From Costus lasius (taxonomy: Eukaryota > Streptophyta > Magnoliopsida > Zingiberales > Costaceae), in the NCBI GenBank assembly GCA_027563935.2, contig CM050451.1:98049565-98113564 (forward strand): a DNA stretch of 64,000 bases, given 5' to 3'. Below, piece after piece: positions 8,814 to 20,753 of the stretch (the first letter of the stretch is position 1; the number at the start of each line of letters is the position of its first letter). The translations under genes and the position numbers were made by a program. The notes under the pieces are model-generated. The model made no database searches. It saw only the letters and a list, made by a program, of their open reading frames with translations, and was not told the DNA's origin.

Positions 8814-11800
8814 ATGAGCTTCAATGTGCGATCCCTACTGGAAAGGGAGAAGTTTGCTGGGCCAAACTTCTCGGACTGGTTCGGACACCTTAAGATTGTT
8901 CTTAAGGCTGAGAGGAAACTGTATGTCCTCGAGACGGCTGTGCCGCCTCAACCCGCTCCGAACGCCGCGAGGGCGGTTCGTGATGCCTATGAAAAGCACG
9001 TCAATGATAGCATTGATGTCGCTTGCCTGATGCTAGCGTCTATGACGCCACCGCTGCAGCGTCAGCATGAGGATATGTCAGCTATAGAGATTATAGCGAA
9101 CCTCAAGATGCTGTATGCTGCACAGGCGAGGACAGAACGCTATAATCTGACGAAGCTCTTCTTTCAGAGCAAACTGGCTGAAGGGAGCCCAGTGGGAGCC
9201 CACGTGCTCAAAATGATTGGGCACAAGGAGGCTCTGGAGAAACTGGGGCATACCATCAACCAGGAGCTTGCTGTAGATATTATTCTGCAGTCTCTCCCGC
9301 CTTCTTTCGATGCGTTCATTATTAACTTTAATATGAACAAAATCGATTGTACTCCGGCAGAGCTGCTGAATATGCTCTTGACTACTGAGGAAACTCTGAA
9401 GGGAAAGCCTTCAACCTCTGTCTTGATGGTTCCTTCGAGGAACAAGAAGAAGGGGAAGAAGGGCAAGGCCCCTGTCAAGAACTACAGTAAGGCTCTGAAA
9501 CAAAAGGTGAAGCGGGCGAAGGACAACAGGTGTTTCCACTGTGGCCAGCTGGGTCACTGGAAAAAGGACTGTAAAGCGCTCCAAGGAGATAAGAGGGGAA
9601 GCATCGCTTCTGGCTCAGGTATATTTGTGACTGATGTCATGTTATCTTCTTCTTCTATTTCATGGGTGTTGGACACTGCATGTGGAGTTCACATTTGTTC
9701 AAATGTACAGGAACTCAAGAGAAGAAGGCAGGTGGGACAGCATGAGGTAGACCTACGCGTTGGAAACGGGGCACGGGTTGCTGCTGTTGCTGTAGGAGAC
9801 TATTTCATTTCTTTACCATCTGGCATTGTATTGGAATTAAACAATTGTTATTTTGTACCGAGTATCACCAAAAATATTATCTCTATTCCTGCTCTTGTCA
9901 GGAAAGGATTTGCCTTTGAATGCAACATTTCAAAGTGTGTTTTATCTTATGATAATATTGTTTATGGAACTGGTTCAATTAACAATGGGTTATTCATGTT
10001 GGACATGGAATATTCTGTACAAAACATTGATAATAAGAAAGCCAAGTATGCTGATGACAGCACCTTGTTATGGCATAGTCGTTTAGGCCATATTAACAAG
10101 AAGCGCATTAAGCGGTTGCATGATCATGGACTGCTGGGATCATTCTCCTATGAGGAGATTGATACATGCAAAGCTTGTTTAATGGGTAAAATGACGAAGT
10201 CACCTTTTCCTAACAAAGGTCAAAGGGCTTCAGGTTTACTTGACCTTATACACAGTGATGTGTGTGGGCCGTTTAGTAAACATGCCAGAGGTGGCTATCA
10301 GTACTTCATTACCTTTACTGATGATTTCAGTAGGTATGGTTATGTCTATCTTATGAGACATAAGAGTGAATCTTTTGACAAGTTCAAAGAGTTCAAAAAT
10401 GAAGTACAGAATCAGCTAGGCCGAAATATCAAGGCACTTCGTTCTGATCGAGGTGGAGAATACTTGAGTCATGCGTTTACTGACTATCTGAAGGAGTGTG
10501 GGATTATCTCACAGCTCACTCCGCTAGGAACACCGCAATGGAATGGTGTGTCCGAGAGGAGAAATAGAACGTTACTTGATATGGTTCGTTCTATGATGAG
10601 TCAGGCTACTCTACCTTACTCCTTTTGGGGTTTTGCACTGGAAACAGCTGCAAAGGTACTAAACCGAGTGCCATCCAAGGCAGTTTCAAAGACGCCATAT
10701 GAGTTATGGTATGGGAAATAGCCGAGCTTGACATTTATCAGGATCTGGGGTTGCGAGGCTTATGTCAAAAAGCTCGCCTCTGGGAAACTGGAGAGCAGAT
10801 CTGAGAAATGTATCTTTGTCGGTTACCCTAAGGAAACTAAGGGTTATTATTTCTACGATCCCAAAGAGAACAAAGTATTTGTTGCTCGGACGGCCATATT
10901 TCTTGAGAAGAAGTTTCTTCTACAAGAGGCAAGTGGGAGAGAAATAAAGCTGGATGAGAATCCACAGGAAGGACAAAGTAGTCAAGCGCAGTTGGATGAG
11001 CCTGAGCCGGTAGATCAGGTTACTGAACAACCTGAGGCTCAGATATCACGGGAACCGCGAAGATCGGGAAGGATCCGTCGACAGCCTGAGCGCTATGACG
11101 GAGTCTACATCATTGAAAATGATGAACCCCTCACTTATGCGGATGCGGTCAGTGGATCGGAGTCAGCTAGATGGCTTGAAGCTATGCGAGCCGAGATGGA
11201 CTCCATGTCAGATAACCAAGTCTGGGATTTGGTTGATCCGCCTCCGGGAGTAATCCCTATAGGCTGTAAATGGATCTTCAAGAAGAAGATTGACATGGAT
11301 GGTAACGTCGTTACCTATAAAGGCAGGCTAGTTGCGAAAGGTTTCAAACAAATCTACGGGATAGATTATGATGAAACTTTTTCACCTGTAGCCATGTTTA
11401 AGTCTATTCGGATTCTTTTCGCGATAGCTGCATATTATGATTATGAGATCTGGCAGATGGATGTGAAGACGGCTTTCCTTAATGGAAAACTGGATGAGGA
11501 TGTGTATATGACACAACCTGAAGGTTTCACTAATCCATCAGATCGTCATAAAATATGCAAGTTAAAGAGGTCCATTTATGGACTGAAGCAAGCATCAAGA
11601 AGCTGGAATATTCGTTTTGATGAATCAATCTCTGAGTTTGGTTTCATCAAGAACGAAGATGACCCGTGTGTATATAAGAGGTTTAGTGGGAGCGTGATTA
11701 CTTTCCTAGTCCTCTACGTCGATGATATCTTAATCATTGGAAACGATATTCCTGAACTGCATGCTGTTAAAGCATGGTTAGGAAAATGTTTCCAGATGAA

Positions 11801-12480
11801 AGATTTAGGAGAAGCAGCCTATGTGTTAGGTGTGAAGATCTACAGGGATAGATCTAAAAGGCTTCTCGGGCTGTGCCAGAGTACTTACATCGATAAGGTC
11901 CTGGAAAGATTCCATTTAGAGAAATCTAAAAGGGGATATCTTCCAGTCAGACATGGTCTGAATCTTTCGAAGAGTCAGTGTCCACAAACACAGACTGAGA
12001 AAGAGGAAATGGACAATACGCCTTATGCTTCGGCTATTGGGTCCATTATGTATGCGATGTTGTGTACTCGCCCAGACGTCGCTTACGGGTTAAGCGTGAC
12101 CAGTCGTTTCCAAAGTAATCCAGGACAGGCACACTGGATTGCAGTCAAGAACATCTTAAAATATCTGCGGAGGACCAAAGATATGTTCTTGATATATGGT
12201 GGTCAGGAAGAACTCAGTATAGAAGGATATACTGACGCTTCGTTCCAGTCGGACCAGGATGATTTCCGATCGCAATCAGGCTATGTTTTTAGCTTGAATG
12301 GTGGAGCGGTGGTGTGGAAAAGTTTCAAACAGACAACTGTTGCTGATTCCACAACAGAAGCCGAGTATGTTGCAGCCTCGGAAGCATCCAAGGAGGCAGT
12401 GTGGATTCGTAAGTTCGTGAGAGAACTTGGTGTCGTTCCTTCGAGTGCAGATCCTTTGGTTATCTTCTGTGATAACACTG
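8814..12480 (+). pseudogene. C1 gag-pol polyprotein, interrupted and 3'-truncated
   Basis: One frame runs from ATG 8814, chosen because the same start is kept in C2. Gag covers about residues 1-260, with a basic stretch near 210 and a CCHC zinc knuckle at 240-253. A protease-like LDTACG motif is near residue 286; its third residue is Ala where Gly is usual. A GAG-pre-integrase zinc finger (HSRLGH with CKACLMGK) and an integrase core follow, with Asp in HSDVCGP, Asp in LRSDRGGEY and Glu in GVSERRN. An in-frame TAG at 10719-10721 stands where C2 and C3 have CAG. Reverse transcriptase (QMDVKTAFLNG, YVDDILIIGND) and RNase H (YTDASF, STTEAEY, FCDNTG) follow in the same frame. The frame then runs nine codons into LTR sequence because of the deletion at 12480. 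Confidence 0.95.
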
Positions 12481-13272
12481 GCTTACTTGAGTCAGATCGT
12501 GTGGACTGAATTGTTGAGGTTCAGTTTAAAGGAGTTTAAACTCTGATTGTAAGTGAGATCTGGTCTGATCATGTTTGATTGATTAGGACTTGAGATCAGT
12601 AAGCTTCGATCGAGAGAGATAATTCTAGATCGGTGAGATCAGGAACATCATGAGATGAAAGGTTAGATCTTGAGCCATTTGGTTCAGAGAGATCTAGACC
12701 ATGGGCTGGTTTGGTTTTTTGGACCAAATTGAATTGAATTGGGTTAGCTTGAACCGGTTCACAAGTATGAACGCATGGTTCAAGGCTTAATTGTATTTGG
12801 GTGGTTTTCTTATGGGTGAGCGCATGGCTTCATGACTTTCCATATTTGGAAGTCATGAAACGCCATCTAAAGGAAAACGCCTAAAATGATAATGCCAATT
12901 CAATTGTCGTCTTTGCGCTTGGAGAGGTTTTCTTCCTAGACGACGAGGAGGTAGTTTGGCCAAGCATCTCTTGACTTCAACACACGCAAGGAAAAACTTG
13001 GCGTTTTTGCTAGCACAAGAATTGCGCAAGGAGGAAGCCTTCATCATCCTTTGTGTGCGTCTTCTTTGGAGGAGAGCTCATTTGCCCTCTTGCTTCCAAG
13101 CCGACTCCTTCTTCATGGCTATGGTAAAAGATCTTAACTTGATCTTTGAATTGAAAGAAGTTGATTATATAGACATACTACATGCGATCCTATGCAAACC
13201 CTATTTCCGCCCATGCAAAATCTTATGTTGTGCATGTTTAGGGTTTCACCCCCTTACTCTAGGGACCTTTCA
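12481..13272 (+). repeat. C1 3' LTR, 5'-truncated
   Basis: These 792 bp match 6167-6958 without an indel. The segment is joined to pol at 12480, and the first 886 bp of the LTR are missing. Confidence 0.95.
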
Positions 13273-13277
13273 GCAAA

Positions 13278-14729
13278 TATATGATATATTGTGACTTATT
13301 TTTGCTATTATTTTGGAGTAAAATGCATGTTGTCTCATTTATTTGCCTAAATGCTTTACATTATTCAGAATCTTCACTTTTCCTTTGTTTTATTGAAATA
13401 TAGGGATTTCGCCCCAAAATCGATGGAATTTGGAAGATCTGAAGATATGGAATGATTCCTCATGATGAGACGAAGCTACACGTCGAATTTCAGCTCAAAT
13501 AGACTTTCCTACGCTCATCACGGGTAGGCCATGTTCATGATCACAGCCATGATCACCTCGGCAGAACTCTTACAGCATTCTGCGAGACAGTCACGGCCAG
13601 GGTGTGTTCATGTTCACGGCTGTGAAGAGGTAACAATCTGTGCGACGGGATGAACACGGCTAGGGTGTGTTCACGAACACGGCCGTGACAGCTCCCGCCC
13701 AATTCGATGGGCGTTCGGTTTTTCTCCCATAACTTACTATTTTGGAAGCGAAATTTGCTGAAATTTTGTGAAGACCTTCCTAACTTGGAGACACACATTT
13801 TGGGACCAAAATCATCAGATTTGATTCAGAGGTTGAGGAAAACGAGTGAAAGGGGCGACAACCTAGGGTTTGGGGCGATTTTCTGGGCGACAACACTGTT
13901 CCGGCTCGATTTCTCCGCCGTTCTGACAAGGATCATCATGCTGGATCTTCTTCCATCAAGGATCTACCTCTCCCTCTACTTTGAATCAATTTGTATGAGA
14001 GATTTCATGTATTTCACGATGTATATGATAGCTTAACTCTATTTTCGGGGTTTTGGGCGTAGCCCACTGTAAGATGTTGAATATTATGGCTTGATCTATA
14101 TATTTCTCTTATTTATCTTTGTTCTTATTCATGTATAGGATGTTTTATTTCATGATTATGTACTAACCATACATGTTCATGTTTTAGATGTTGTGGGAAG
14201 GACTGAGAGGTGAACCACAATTATTGGAATCCCTTAGACTGGACTGGTGATTTCGGCAACGAGAGTTGTTGAAATCACTCGAGGAACCCTAATCCTTCAC
14301 AGAACCCATTGGGTCTGCTTAACCCAGTAAGCCACGAGAGTAGGAGAGTTGGGTTAAGTCGGATACCGGACCGTGTCCTAAGAGGGAGCGTGTCTGTACC
14401 TAAGGAAGGATTACCTTGAGAACATAGGTAGAACCTTAATTAAAATATCAAACCTTAATATTTCTTCATGCTTCAGTGTGGTGAAACCCGAAACCCTGAT
14501 CTCTCTTATAGACTTCAAACCCCGATTGCTTGTTTTCTGCTCTACTTGCTTTTAATTTGCTTCAGTTTAATTGCTTGCACTAGGACATTAGTCATTTCTC
14601 ATTTAATCATTAACCTAGCTATTGATTAACTGATCAGTCAGTACTTGACCCCTAGTCCTCGTGGGATCGATACTTTTTATTACGCGATAGACCATGCACT
14701 TGCGGTAGCAGCCTGTTTAGGCCCTATCA
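13278..14729 (+). repeat. G1 3' LTR, remainder
   Basis: This continues the LTR begun at 5267 and matches 1033-2504 with many substitutions. It ends ccctatca, followed by the duplication gtgaa. The acggcc-rich palindromic segment is at about 13520-13690. Confidence 0.92.
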
Positions 14730-14734
14730 GTGAA

Positions 14735-16055
14735 TTAGTGGCATAGTAGAGAGCATATAATCTTCTATTTTTCCTTTGTCTCAAGAGTGTGTCCACCAAA
14801 TATATCCAGTTAAATAGGTGGTTCCATGTTGTAGTGTCCAGTACATGCATACAAAAATAAAAGTTAAAGTCGTGCAAAGAGTACTTAGTAATTTTTCTGT
14901 ATTTATCCAAGAGTAATATCATTCATTCTTCTTTTAAATTTGTATCAGCAATTAGAAGAAGATTAAAAATAAAATAAAAAATTTCATACCTTGGATTGGT
15001 CAAGAAGTTTTCAAATTGTTCATTGGATTTTTCTCTTATCTCAATGTCAATGTGATCAAGTATCTCATGTGTAATCTTTTCGGTACCCTTGGTAGCATTT
15101 GGATCAAATAATAATTCAGTTATCTCATCATCATTATCCTCAATATCATCTCCTTCATCATCTGTCATGCAAAATTCTAATGGACTTCTCTCTAGAAAAG
15201 GAATTGATGGTTCACATGGTAGTGGTGGTGTAATATGCTCAGGATTCTCTTTCTCATCTTTTTCCTCAATTTGTTTCTCTTTAATGGAGTATTCCATCCT
15301 CACACTATCAAATTCATCACCATCTATCTTACTAGTTCTTACTTGAGGATCCATAAATTCTTCATCTTTATTCTCATAAGACTCCAAAAGTTCAAATTTC
15401 TCTTCAAACATGTCCCAAGTATTTGTGTTGCAAGACACTTCATTATGTGAGCGGGGACTAGATGGCTGGTAAAGTGCTGAGGAAGGTAAATCACAATCAT
15501 CAAAATTTTCAAAATAATAAAATTTGAAGAAGGTAAATCATAATCTGTGACTGGAGTCATGACTAATGATTGTTCCAACTCTATAAAATTCTCATATTTA
15601 TCCTGGATTTCATCCTCTATGTCATTTTTATCAGTGCCATAAATTATAGTATGAATTTTCTCACTTTGTTTGTCCATAGCAGTTATATAGTTTTCAAGCA
15701 AGATTTCTAAGTTGGATTTTTGAGGTTCACTAAAGTCTGATTGTGGAATAATGGTTGGGTCATTATGATAAAACAAGTTTTGAGGGTTCTCCCAACTTGG
15801 GTTATAGGTACTAGGGCATAAGTTAAAGCATGGAGGAATCCCTAATTGACATTTAGTAAAATCATGCCCATGAAATCCACAAATATCACAAATAACATAT
15901 TTCAACTTATAACATTGCATGCTTACATATTCAGTATGTTGAATATAAGAATTTACCTTTTCTAAAAGTGATTCTGATACATCCATACCATATTCTTTTG
16001 TCATTGTCGGTGGCACATACCCCTGATTTGACCATTGACATTGGTTAAACATCAT
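14735..16055 (-). pseudogene. G0 gag-like protein, frameshifted and interrupted
   Basis: The frame opens at ATG 16055 on the minus strand. Residues 56-69 form a complete CCHC zinc knuckle (Cys56, Cys59, His64, Cys69), the hallmark of nucleocapsid. The reading frame changes near 15480-15545, where aggtaaatca occurs twice 47 bp apart, consistent with a small duplication. The following acidic segment (to 14926) ends in TGA immediately followed by ATG, and the frame continues to the G1 insertion. The end of the protein (LRQRKNRRLYALYYATNS) resembles the G1 gag terminus. G1 is inserted ten bases before the stop codon that lies at 1009-1018 on the other side. Confidence 0.75.
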
Positions 16056-16194
16056 ATTTTCAATTAATGCAATTAAAATTCAGAAATATAAAATATAAAA
16101 CAGGAATTGCAAAACAATGCTCAAAATATTTAGTCAAGTGAAATTTTTAGTTCTCCTGTTCATACATCGTGTTAATCCAAAAAGAGAAAAATAA

Positions 16195-16305
16195 AATAAA
16201 CTAACTATATAAAAAATGCGAAAAACAAATAAAACAAGAAAAACAAAAACAAAAACAAAAAATCAAAAACAAAACAAAAATAAAAATAAATAATAAAAAA
16301 ATGTC
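16195..16305 (-). repeat. A-rich low-complexity leader of G0
   Basis: On the plus strand this is a run of aaaac, aaaat and aaac units (T-rich in the element's sense), between PBS and gag. It is low complexity with no gene. Confidence 0.8.
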
Positions 16306-16346
16306 TAGTCTATAAACTCATGATTAAATCGATATTGGCTAGCCTG

Positions 16347-16365
16347 ATCCCCGGCAACGGCGCCA
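16347..16365 (-). other. G0 primer binding site, tRNA-Asp
   Basis: atccccggcaacggcgcca on the plus strand is the 3' end of plant tRNA-Asp. On the element strand it is the matching PBS, six bases inside the LTR end. Confidence 0.92.
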
Positions 16366-16371
16366 AAAACT

Positions 16372-17851
16372 TGATAACTTTCACAAGTGCACGGATTTAT
16401 CGAAGTAATAAAAAGATTATCGTTCCCAATGAGGATCAGGTGGTCAAGTACCGATTACACGGTCGATCTATATCTAGACGAATCAAATCGTGATTTTTGT
16501 TTGGAAACTTCTAAGTACAGATAAAAAGGAACAGAGGTAGCACTTTTGGTAAAAATCAATTTAGATAAAATCAGGATTCGGGGTTTCGCCACATTGACAA
16601 TTATGAATTTAATAAAAATAAAATCTTTGAATAGAAAATTGTAGTTTTGAAAGAGATTTTTCCTAAGGTACAGATTACCTCCTCTTGAAGCGTAATCTGG
16701 TACCTAGCTACGCTAACTCCCTACTCTCGTGACAGTTAACGTAACTAGACTCATTAAGTTCCGTGAAAAACCATGGAATCCTTCAAACGAATCCGAACTA
16801 CTCTCGTGATCGGATTCATAGGTTTGAAAATAATAGATTTGACGTTGCGATTCACCTCTCGGTCCTTCTCGCAACGTCTAAGACATAAAATTACTTGATC
16901 ATGGTAATTTAAAGAATAAACACAATTCTAATCAAATCAAATCTATAAAAATCATGACAAAGATTTAAGACAATATATTTAATCCAGGAATCGTCAATGG
17001 GCTACACCCCCAAATCCAGAAAATAGGTTTACACGTTCATGTTCAAAGCAAACAACATGTTCATCGATGAAAATTGCATGAAAACCTAAGAAGATTACAG
17101 AAAATCACTAGACATGTAATTAGAAAAACTTCCCCTCGATGTGGAGACGAAGAAGGCATCCAATTCTTTCTTTGCACGGCTTTCCTGATCAAATTCTGCC
17201 CTGGAAGTGATTTTCGCCATCGTCGCCTCCTCTATTTGTTTTCATACATAGAAGCCCCCAAAACCCTTCCAAAATCCTTCCTTTTATAGTCTAATCAGTA
17301 TAGAACCCATCTAGGAAGGTTTATGGAGAGTTTGGTTCAATTCTGGTTCGGTTTGGAGTCGAATTGAGTGAGAAATCGAAAGGGTGGACGTTTTTACGGT
17401 TCGTAATAAGTTTACGGCCACGGCTGTAATTCTTTTTGTGTGTACAGGCTTTATGTCACAGAAATATTCACAGACCGTAATGGATTTATGGCTTCGCCCG
17501 TGAAAGTTTCTGTGCATTCCAATACTTAGTCGTTTTTCGCCCACTGCTCGAACTCGAAATTATGGCCGACCTAGAATTATGGCCAAGGCCGTAATTCTCG
17601 CGTTCTTCACTATTTCAACTCCAAATTCGACATGTAAGCTCGTGATCTCCTCGGGAATCATGCTTTGGCTTCAAAACTCGTGAAACCCATTATTTTTATG
17701 TTGTTTTACCTACATTTTCAATAAAACCAAGAAAAGTGAAGATTTTGTGCCAAGTGAATTAAAAACATTAAAAATTGTATAAAATCATTCAATTAAGACC
17801 AAAATATCATGTAAAATATAGGCAAAAACATGGTGTAAATGCAACGCATCA
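16372..17851 (-). repeat. G0 5' LTR
   Basis: It is bounded by tgataactttcacaag on the left and gcaacgcatca on the right, TG to CA, 1480 bp. Segments at 17395-17620 carry repeated ttacggcc / ggccgtaat half-palindromes like those of the other gypsy LTRs. The other LTR is outside the window, so the boundaries rest on the PBS and the TG/CA ends. Confidence 0.8.
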
Positions 17852-18380
17852 AACGTATAGTATGAAAAAAATGTAAAGGGTTCTACCTTATCTTGAGATA
17901 CCACTTAACTCAGTTAAAGCTTGTGTTTGCATTGGCATTGGGAACTTCTAGGCTTGTATTGTGCCATGATGGTCAGCTCATGCTGCTTAGGTAGCAATGA
18001 GTTAGACACCATTTCATGACTTGCTTATGTGTGGCATATTAACAGGTGCATGAGTAGATGATGTATGCTTAATGCTCTAAGTTTACATGATACATGAGTG
18101 ATCATATCTTCTCATGATGCATGGTTCACATTGAATTTCCCTAACTAATTCTAGATGATGCATGTTTTATATTCATATAAGGCCTACTCTAGATGATTGA
18201 TGAGCTTAATTTGGTTGTCCATCTATGGATGGTAAGTTATTGAAAACTTACCTGCCATTGTTTGACCTTGATGATTTACAAGAATCAGACTTCAAATTAC
18301 ATGCCCCCTTAAAGAGGGGTGGGAACAAAATAGGATGGTAAATTATATATTTATATGCTTGCTATATGTTTGTTATATGT
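17852..18380. other. Unassigned AT-rich sequence
   Basis: I recognise no gene here. The end (about 18325-18380) resembles 24390-24430 on the other side of G2 (runs around tatatatttatatgcttg), so G2 sits in locally repetitive DNA. Confidence 0.5.
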
Positions 18381-20260
18381 TGATGTGTACTTTATCGTAC
18401 CACTAACCGCAAGCGTGACGGCTTTGTCATAGTAGTATTTAAGATGTCAATCCTACAGGGACAGTGATCAAGTACTGAGTGATTACGAATCAATAGCTAG
18501 ACAATCGAGTGAACATTTTGGGTTTTCATAAAATAAATCAAAATACAACTAAATACAAATTCTAGCTGAATCAAGCAAATGAAAGTTTTGGATAGAAAAC
18601 AAGGTTTAGAGATATCGGAACTTCGAGTGCATCTCGTTGATGGATCTTAAGCTCAAACAAGATAAAATCATAACAATGCAATTTTAAAAGTGTTCAAGAA
18701 AATATCTAATGGTACAGATTACCCTCTTTCGACGGCATAATCCGGTATCAATCTGGATCGACGTCCTACTTTCTTGGCTCATCGAACCTAGATTGATCCA
18801 TTGGGTTCAGAGATATTATAAGTTTCCTCACACAAATCCTACCCAATTTTTTGACAGGTCATAGCATGATCGATAAGGCAGATCTAGCGTCACAATTCAC
18901 CTTTCGGTCCTTCTTGCGGCGCCCGAGAAAAGTAATTTCGTGGCCAATGAAATACTAGCAATAAAACAGCACAAATCGAATAATCATGAAATAAAATTGC
19001 ATTTGCTACGAGAAAATAAGTTCGAACAGAAGATACATGCAATGAGATTACATCCTTGTTTCGATAAAGAGGAATATGCTATCATAGCATCAAATTTAGG
19101 ACAAATCTCTAAAGGAATAGAAGGAACTAAAGAGAAGATAGAAGAAAGAGGAGGCAAACTCTCTGCAGAAACTTTGCAACATTCCTTCAAGTCTTCTAGA
19201 ATGATGTGCACCATTCCTTCCTCCTCCCTTGTTGTTCTCGCTAAGAACTTCCCTTTGCGAAACTCGCTAGCCCCCCTTGAGTCCCAACTGGGCGCTACAT
19301 TCTTCATTGAATTTGGCCCTTTAAAGAGAGTCCAAACTCTTTTCTGAACGCATACATTGATGGGAAATTGAATTAGCTGCGTTTTGATACCAAGAACATT
19401 AAAATCGGAGCCATAATGAGGGAGTTATGGCCTATTCAATAAAGGCGGCTCCATAATTACGGGTATAATGGGCCATTATGTTTGTAACCGTAATATAACG
19501 GTTATACATTAATTGCAGCCTCATTAACTCTTGTAACCCCCATATAATAATGCTCATTTAATCCTCTTCGTTTTGACTCCAAAAACGTCCAAATCGGAGT
19601 TAAAACAAAGGAGTTATGAGCATTTAAAGCTAGGTAGCTGGTAATAAATTCTGGCGGCTGGTCATAAATTCTGGCGGCTGTGAGATTACGGTCATGAGGC
19701 AGATTATGGCCATGCCCATGATCTCAGTGTAGAAGTCTAATTTGTCTCAAAATTTGTAGATGAGTAGTATGGCCTCGGCTTGACTTGTGGCCATAGTTGT
19801 AGCGTCAGAAACCACAGATCAGAAGATTGCGTCTTTGATGAATTATGGTCGTGCCCGTAATCTTCTTGTCAAAGTCATCTCCATCTGAAAGGTTGTTGTC
19901 AAGGAAGTTATAGGCACGTCTTTGAAATATGATTATGCTTATACAAAAACGAGTCCTTCATGTAGCCAATCAGAGGATTACGGTCGTGATATAGATTATG
20001 GCCTTAGCCGTTATTCTTGAAATTAATCTCGTTTGAAGCCAAACTTCTTGTCAAGATTTTTGATTCACTCGGAGATGCAAATATACTTCCATGTAGCTCT
20101 AGAAGTGAGTGAATTATCCTATGTTCAACAAATATGACAAGTAGTGAAGCTTCTGAAGAAAATCAATAAAATAAGCTGGAAAGAGAGGGAAAATCATGAT
20201 AATATGTGTCGATTCACAAGTAAATATAGGTCTAAAAGACAATATAAATACGAGACATCA
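18381..20260 (-). repeat. G2 3' LTR
   Basis: It starts tgatgtgtactttatcg and ends cgagacatca, matching 22502-24353 with scattered substitutions and small indels. The open frames on both strands at about 18940-19350 recur in the other LTR and are not treated as genes. Half-palindromes around ttatggcc and attacgg lie at about 19440-20010. Confidence 0.93.
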
Positions 20261-20281
20261 AAATCACCCAAAATTAGATCA

Positions 20282-20299
20282 ATGCTTGTCCTCAAGCAT
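20282..20299 (-). promoter_or_regulatory. G2 hairpin near 3' LTR
   Basis: ATGCTTG-TCCT-CAAGCAT is a perfect 7-bp hairpin 22 bases from the LTR. G4 has the related TTTGCTTG-TCCT-CAAGCAAA at the same place. Confidence 0.7.
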
Positions 20300-20612
20300 A
20301 AGAGAGTAAATAAAAGTAGTGATTAAAATAATGAAATCATGCCAAGCTCGTAAAATATTTTTTCCCGGGAAGATATCATTATGAGCAAACCTCAGCAAGT
20401 CAGGGAATTTAAGGCAATCATCTATCATCAGGAATAAAGGTGTGAAGATCCAAATACCAAAGTTAGATGAGGCTTACCTCCATGAGATGCAATAATCCTC
20501 TATTTGGATAATACACTCTGTTTAGACCTGATTCAACCAAAGATATGAGTTGGAAAGACATCAATGCACTCTTATTCGTATTTTCATCCCCTCAAATATT
20601 TTTTTTTGTTTT

Positions 20613-20753
20613 GACTTCAACTCATGTCTTCGGTACCACTGTCAATTTTACGCAGTGCCAAGTAGAGGAGTCTTATTATTTCTTTTTCTCGGAGACTTCA
20701 ATTCATGTCTTCGGTACCACTGCCAATTTTACGCAGTGCCAAGTAGAGGAGTC
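20613..20753 (-). repeat. G2 3' noncoding hairpin repeats (two 60-bp copies)
   Basis: Two near-identical 60-bp units at 20613-20672 and 20694-20753 start gacttca and end ggagtc. Inside each, ctt..gg...cact pairs with agtg cc aag across a loop of about 13 bases, and gacttc pairs with ggagtc outside. The same unit occurs twice in G4 and, more diverged, in G1. Confidence 0.75.

Larger units (their letters stand above)
5281..13272 (+). mobile_element. C1, Ty1/copia LTR retrotransposon with truncated 3' end
   Basis: C1 sits in the 3' LTR of G1 with the 5-base duplication gcaaa at 5276-5280 and 13273-13277. It has a 1678-bp 5' LTR, a tRNA-Met PBS, a 1.8-kb leader and a gag-pol frame. A deletion joins the RNase H coding region directly to the middle of the 3' LTR, removing the end of pol, the purine tract and the first 886 bp of that LTR. 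The deletion junction shares the bases tgg, which suggests joining at microhomology. Over the 792 bp still shared, I count about six substitutions between the LTRs. Confidence 0.96.
1019..14729 (+). mobile_element. G1, gag-only Ty3/gypsy LTR retrotransposon with nested copia C1
   Basis: The element is bounded by LTRs starting TGATAGCATGC and ending CCCTATCA, with the target duplication gtgaa at 1014-1018 and 14730-14734. In order it has a 5' LTR (1019-2504), a tRNA-Asp-like PBS, a gag remnant (2689-3927), the conserved post-coding motif, a noncoding tail with hairpins, and a 3' LTR split by copia C1. There is no protease, reverse transcriptase or integrase, so it would need a helper. It is inserted in the gag of G0. 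Its two LTRs differ at visibly many sites, so it is older than the copia inside it. Confidence 0.93.
14735..17851 (-). mobile_element. G0, gag-only Ty3/gypsy element, 5' part
   Basis: This minus-strand element has its 5' LTR at 16372-17851, a PBS at 16347-16365 and a gag that reads leftward to 14735, where G1 is inserted. Its tail continues at 1018-1. When the insertion is ignored, gag ends 10 bases beyond the junction and the conserved post-coding motif follows with no pol. It is the oldest layer of the nest because it contains G1, which contains C1. Confidence 0.88.

Noticed and set aside
16347..16365. A possible tRNA-Asp gene fragment
   Set aside because: Only the 3' 19 bases match, at the correct spacing from an LTR. 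It is a primer binding site; no cloverleaf is present.
18940..19350. Open frames on both strands with nearly identical copies at 23014-23469
   Set aside because: They lie in the two LTRs of G2 and repeat because the LTRs do. No domain is recognised and both strands are open, which points to chance.
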